NCBI RefSeq assembly: GCF_001905795.1
Contig: NZ_LIXJ01000004.1
Span: forward strand, 428,409-492,408
From: Streptomyces sp. CB01580
Lineage (GTDB): Bacteria > Actinomycetota > Actinomycetes > Streptomycetales > Streptomycetaceae
Reading direction: 5' to 3'
DNA length: 64,000 bases
Shown: positions 60,745-64,000 of the stretch, piece by piece
Numbering within the stretch: position 1 is the first letter of the stretch
Layout of the letters: the number at the start of each line of letters is the position of its first letter
Translations under genes and position numbers: made by a program
Notes under the pieces: generated by a model
Database searches by the model: none
The model's input: only the letters and a program-made list of their open reading frames with translations
Told to the model about the DNA's origin: nothing

Positions 60745-61640
60745 CGACCGCCTCGACCACGTCCGCCGCGGCCGGGCCGGCGCGGGCCGAGCGGTCCCTC
60801 GCCGCCCGCGTCGCGGCCCGCGCCGGGGGCGGCGCGATGCGCGTCTTCCTCGTCCTGGTGGGCCTGTTCTGGCTGATGCCGACCGTCGGACTGCTGCTCT
60901 CCTCGCTGCGCGGTGCGGACGACATCGCCTCCGACGGCTGGTGGAAGGTCTTCACCGCCCCGTCGCAGATCACCTTCGACAACTACGCCCGGCTGCTGGA
61001 CAACTCGACGATCACCCACTCCATCCTGAGCACGGTCCTGATCACCGTCCCGGCGACCGTTCTCGTCGTCGTGCTCGGCTCGCTGGCCGGATACGCCTTC
61101 GCCTGGATGGACTTTCCCGGCCGCGACTGGTGGTTCCTGGTCGTGGTGGGACTGCTGGTGGTGCCGGTGCAGGTCGCCCTCGTACCGGTCTCGAAGCTCT
61201 TCGGCGCGATCGGGATCTTCGAGACGACACTCGGCGTGGTGCTCTTCCACACCGCCTTCGGCCTGCCCTTCGCGATCTTCCTGCTGCGGAACTTCTTCGC
61301 GGAGATCCCGAGGGAGCTGCTGGAGGCGGCACGTCTCGACGGAGCGGGCGAGATCCGGCTGTTCACCCGGGTCGTGATGCCGCTGGGCGGTCCGGCGATC
61401 GCCTCGCTCGGCATCTTCCAGTTCCTCTGGGTGTGGAACGACATGCTGGTCGCACTGATCTTCGCGGACTCAGGTTCGCCGCCGATCACGGTGGCGCTCC
61501 AGCAGCAGGTACGGCAGTTCGGCAACAACATCGACGTGCTGGCGCCCGGCGCCTTCGTGTCGATGGTCATCCCCCTGGCCGTGTTCTTCGCCTTCCAGCG
61601 CCAGTTCGTCTCCGGTGTGATGGCGGGCGCGGTGAAGTAG
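60741..61640 (+). CDS. sugar ABC permease (MalG type)
   Basis: A 299-residue permease with six hydrophobic segments and the EAA motif (ELLEAARLDGAGEIRLFTRV). The C-terminus FQRQFVSGVMAGAVK is typical of MalG-type subunits. The ATG at 60741 has AGGAGGGG about 7 bases upstream and overlaps the upstream stop. No ATPase gene follows, so the shared MsiK ATPase is presumed. Confidence 0.93.
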   Translation: MTTASTTSAAAGPARAERSLAARVAARAGGGAMRVFLVLVGLFWLMPTVGLLLSSLRGADDIASDGWWKVFTAPSQITFDNYARLLDNSTITHSILSTVLITVPATVLVVVLGSLAGYAFAWMDFPGRDWWFLVVVGLLVVPVQVALVPVSKLFGAIGIFETTLGVVLFHTAFGLPFAIFLLRNFFAEIPRELLEAARLDGAGEIRLFTRVVMPLGGPAIASLGIFQFLWVWNDMLVALIFADSGSPPITVALQQQVRQFGNNIDVLAPGAFVSMVIPLAVFFAFQRQFVSGVMAGAVK

Positions 61641-61755
61641 CGACGGCGGCATGCCACGGCTGACGACGGCACGGGCGCGGTGAAGCAGCGGCGGCGCCCG
61701 GGTGACGTACCGGCGAAGCGGCGGCGACACTGTACGCACATCCGTACGTCAACAC

Positions 61756-61789
61756 GGGGTGGTCCTGTACAACGCGACAGGACCACCCC
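61756..61789 (+). terminator. terminator of the second sugar ABC operon
   Basis: The arms GGGGTGGTCCTGT and ACAGGACCACCCC are a perfect 13-bp stem around an 8-base loop. Confidence 0.85.
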
Positions 61790-61892
61790 ACCCGCTCCTC
61801 CACGGATTTGCCACGTTTTGACGTAACTCCCTCACTTCACCGGACGTTTGCGGACCGCCCCCACCGCGCTGCGAACGACCCCTGGATGTGTT

Positions 61893-62131
61893 GTGCCCCG
61901 GTTCGGTGTCATCGTGCCCGCGTACCGGGTTCAGGCGTATCTGCGCGAGTGCAGGAGCTGCGGGCCGCGCTCCGGTCCCGGTTCTGCCCGTACGGCGACG
62001 GGCGGGCCGCCGAGCGGGTGGTGCGCCGGGTGCTGCTGGGCGAGGCGGCGGAGCCGGTCGCCGGACGGACCCTCCCGGAGCCGGACCCGTCCGGCGACGC
62101 GGTCAGCGTCGCTGGCCCGCCATCACCGTGA
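61893..62131 (+). pseudogene. deletion scar of a GT2/CDP-glycerol glycerophosphotransferase
   Basis: From the GTG at 61893 the frame reads VPRFGVIVPAYRVQAYLREC, the start of family 2 glycosyltransferase domains. At about 61,950 the coding sense passes to a different frame reading VQELRAALRSRFCPYGDGRA then AERVVRRVLLGE, which matches the C-terminus of large teichoic-acid-type CDP-glycerol glycerophosphotransferases, up to the TGA at 62131. The ~20 N-terminal residues and ~60 C-terminal residues thus appear fused out of frame by an internal deletion of a gene normally several kilobases long. Confidence 0.65.
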
Positions 62132-62609
62132 TCAGGCCGACGACCACGAGCAGCGAGCCGCCCCAGGTCCACAGCGAGGTCCGCTCGTGCAGCACGGTCG
62201 CCCCGGCCAGCACGATCAGCAGGTACCCGAGCGCGTTGAACGGGTAGGCGATGGACAGCGGCACCGTCGCCAGGGTGGTCATCCAGGCGACGGCGGACAC
62301 CGCGAAGACCAGCAGTCCGAGGACGACCCAGGGGCTGGTCGCGGCGCGCAGGACGACGGATCCGCCGCCGTGCGCGGCGGCAGCGGCCCCCTTCATCCCG
62401 TGCTTGAGCATGATCTGGCCGCCCGCCGACGAGAACACGGCGAAGAGCAGCAGCATCAGACTGGGGACGGTCAAGGTCTTGCTCCTGACTGCGGTGGCCG
62501 GTGTCCCGGCCTCCGGGGCGGGGGTGGGGCTGGGGACGGTGGCCTCGGACACGGCCCCGGCAGCTTCCGGTACGACCGCATCCTGCATCGGGCGGGCCGC
62601 CCCGGTCAT
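62103..62609 (-). CDS. EamA/small DMT-type membrane protein
   Basis: A 168-residue protein with a disordered Pro/Thr/Ala lead (about 45 residues) and four membrane spans (LMLLLFAVFSSAGGQIMLKHG, VVLGLLVFAVSAVAWMTTLA, NALGYLLIVLAGATVL, WGGSLLVVVGLITVMAGQ). Four-span proteins of this type (ArnE/ArnF-like) flip lipid-linked sugars or act in small-molecule export. It follows the glycosyltransferase-methyltransferase gene by 13 bases, which favours a role in glycolipid traffic. The ATG at 62609 was chosen; one at 62588 is possible. Its 3' end overlaps the scar pseudogene. Confidence 0.75.
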   Translation of the reverse strand: MTGAARPMQDAVVPEAAGAVSEATVPSPTPAPEAGTPATAVRSKTLTVPSLMLLLFAVFSSAGGQIMLKHGMKGAAAAAHGGGSVVLRAATSPWVVLGLLVFAVSAVAWMTTLATVPLSIAYPFNALGYLLIVLAGATVLHERTSLWTWGGSLLVVVGLITVMAGQRR

Positions 62610-62622
62610 CGGCCCGCTCGTC

Positions 62623-64000
62623 TCAGACGCCGACCCGGTCGGCGGGTGCGTACTGTCGGTTGAGGATGTCCTGTACATCGACGTGCTCTCCAGCGATGAT
62701 CGTCTCGGCCGCGTGCGGGGTGAGCAGGGCGACGTGCTGATAGCCGAACAGCGTCGGCCGGATCCGGGTGAGCAGCTTCGACAGCCCGCCGAGGACCGCG
62801 GGGAGCGGCCCGCCGCCGAGCAGCGCCCAGAACGGCGCCCCGGTGGACGTGAGGTCGAGGACGTCGTACCCGGCGCCGCGGACGGTGCGGCGCAGACTGG
62901 CCCGGGTGAAGAAGCGCAGATGGGTCTCGTCGAGGATGCCGCGCCGGTCGTAGTCGAAGACCCCGAGCGCGACCCGCAGCCGGGAGTACCAGTGGCTGAA
63001 GTTCGGTACGGAGAGCAGCACATGGCCGCCGGGCCGCAGCACGGTCGCGACCTCGGCGAGGACCCGTTCGGGCCGGGAGAGGTGCTCGATGACGTCGCCG
63101 GCGACCACGTAGTCGTAGCCGGTGCCGACCTCCGGGGGGAGTCCCGTCTCCAGGTCGGCGAGGTGGAAGTGGGTGCACCTCTCGCGCACGCCGGGGACCT
63201 CGACGTAGTCGACGCCCGTCACCTCGTGGCCGAGGGCTTCGAGGCGCTGCGCGAACAGCCCTCCGGAGCAGCCGAGATCGAGGACCCGGCCGGGCGGCAG
63301 CCCGCGCATCCGTTCCAGGATGACGGCGTGCGAGGAGCCGTCGCCCTCCTTGAACGCGTACTCGACCGGCTTGGGGATCCAGGGACAGGTGCCGAATCCC
63401 TTGACGGCGAGCCGGTATTCGAGGACGTCCTTGATGACGTCCTTCGCGTATTTCATGCCGTTGACGTAGCAGATCTCGTCGCCGTAGTAGGTGGGGACGG
63501 GGATCTCCTTGATCCGCATTCCGGCGTCGAGCAGCTGGACGATGATCTGCGTGTCGAAATCGAACGCGTCGGTGTTCCGGCCGATCGGCAGTTTCCCCAG
63601 CGCGGCGACGCTGTAGGCACGGTATCCGGAGTGGAATTCTGTGAGCCGCGAGCCGAGGAGGCGGTTCTCCGCCCGGGTGAGAATGCGGTTGCCGAGCCAT
63701 TTGTACATCGGCATGCCGCCCTTGAGGGCGGAGCCGGATTTCATCATCCGTGAACCGAAGACGGCCTCGCATTCGCCGCGTTCGATCGGCGCGACCATGT
63801 CGGGCAGAAATTCGGGGGCGTACTGCCCGTCGCCGTGCAGCAGCACGACGATGTCGAGTCCGTGGGCGGCGGCCAGGGCGTAACCGGCCTTCTGGTTCCC
63901 GCCGTATCCGAGGTTCTTGGTGTGCCGCATGACGACGGTCCGTGGCATTCCCTCCGTCTGCGACCAGCGGCAGCCCGCGGTGAAGGTCGCGTCATGGCTC
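62623..64000 (-). CDS. bifunctional GT2 glycosyltransferase-SAM methyltransferase (5' truncated by window)
   Basis: The frame is open to the right edge, so the true N-terminus is outside. The visible part starts in a GT-A glycosyltransferase: NLGYGGNQKAGYALAAAHG, then VVLLHGDGQYAPEFLPDM with a DGQY metal-binding motif in the DPM/polyprenyl-phosphate-sugar synthase style, and FHSGYRAYSV. A class I methyltransferase follows (about the last 230 residues), with motif I VLDLGCSGGLFAQRLEALG, GVDYVEVPG, YDYVVAGDVIEHLSRPERVL and LRPGGHVLLSVPNFSHW. It would glycosylate a polyprenyl or wall-polymer precursor and methylate a product. The EamA-type gene downstream supports the lipid-carrier idea. Confidence 0.85.
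   Translation of the reverse strand, partial: SHDATFTAGCRWSQTEGMPRTVVMRHTKNLGYGGNQKAGYALAAAHGLDIVVLLHGDGQYAPEFLPDMVAPIERGECEAVFGSRMMKSGSALKGGMPMYKWLGNRILTRAENRLLGSRLTEFHSGYRAYSVAALGKLPIGRNTDAFDFDTQIIVQLLDAGMRIKEIPVPTYYGDEICYVNGMKYAKDVIKDVLEYRLAVKGFGTCPWIPKPVEYAFKEGDGSSHAVILERMRGLPPGRVLDLGCSGGLFAQRLEALGHEVTGVDYVEVPGVRERCTHFHLADLETGLPPEVGTGYDYVVAGDVIEHLSRPERVLAEVATVLRPGGHVLLSVPNFSHWYSRLRVALGVFDYDRRGILDETHLRFFTRASLRRTVRGAGYDVLDLTSTGAPFWALLGGGPLPAVLGGLSKLLTRIRPTLFGYQHVALLTPHAAETIIAGEHVDVQDILNRQYAPADRVGV

Overview
This is a high-GC actinobacterial chromosome segment, almost certainly Streptomyces. The evidence is the base composition, frequent GTG/TTG starts, four-base GTGA/ATGA gene overlaps, and a conserved block of murA, a short HU gene, NAD malic enzyme, a HelD-like helicase, ssrA, smpB, ftsX, ftsE, prfB and the pkaB/pkaA kinase pair. 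The tmRNA tag (ANTKRDSFALAA) is also of the actinobacterial kind. No insertion sequence, CRISPR array or classical biosynthetic cluster was seen.

Left arm (1-16.4 kb). A partial helicase, a truncated Doc-toxin remnant and an MFS exporter precede a tRNA-Cys. Right after the tRNA comes an accessory island. It holds a lipoprotein, a long WXG-like protein and a small partner, then a pseudokinase and two Ser/Thr kinases (one carrying a PQQ-type propeller). These are followed by a subtilase that has lost its catalytic residues, a frameshifted P-loop gene, an intact mycosin-like protease and two type VII (ESX)-type secreted-protein-like genes. No core EccB/C/D machinery is present. I read the island as an orphan type VII-linked signalling and proteolysis locus.

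Middle (16.4-31.6 kb). A three-subunit xanthine-dehydrogenase-family operon has a divergent Mo subunit, and its 2Fe-2S subunit carries a roughly 740-residue disordered, His-rich N-terminal extension. Next is a sugar ABC transporter operon ending in a GH20 beta-N-acetylhexosaminidase. A DasR-like dre palindrome upstream points to chitooligosaccharide/GlcNAc uptake. DUF3039, YqgE, MurA and HU genes follow.

Right arm (31.9-64 kb). This holds malic enzyme with a candidate structured RNA upstream, a HelD-like helicase, a CGNR regulator, two GNAT acetyltransferases, and a uroporphyrinogen-III synthase fused to a winged helix. After these come a LysR/MFS divergent pair and the trans-translation and division block (ssrA, smpB, S41 protease, ftsX, ftsE). 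A sortase-type (LAETG) Gly-rich surface protein, prfB and two Ser/Thr kinases follow, divergent from a large FHA/FtsK-like protein. The window ends with a second sugar ABC operon whose permease carries an Ig-like insertion, a deletion-scar pseudogene of a cell-wall transferase, a small EamA-type protein and a partial glycosyltransferase-methyltransferase.

Strong inverted-repeat terminators mark most transcription-unit ends. All assignments come from reading the translated sequence and motifs; no database search was possible.
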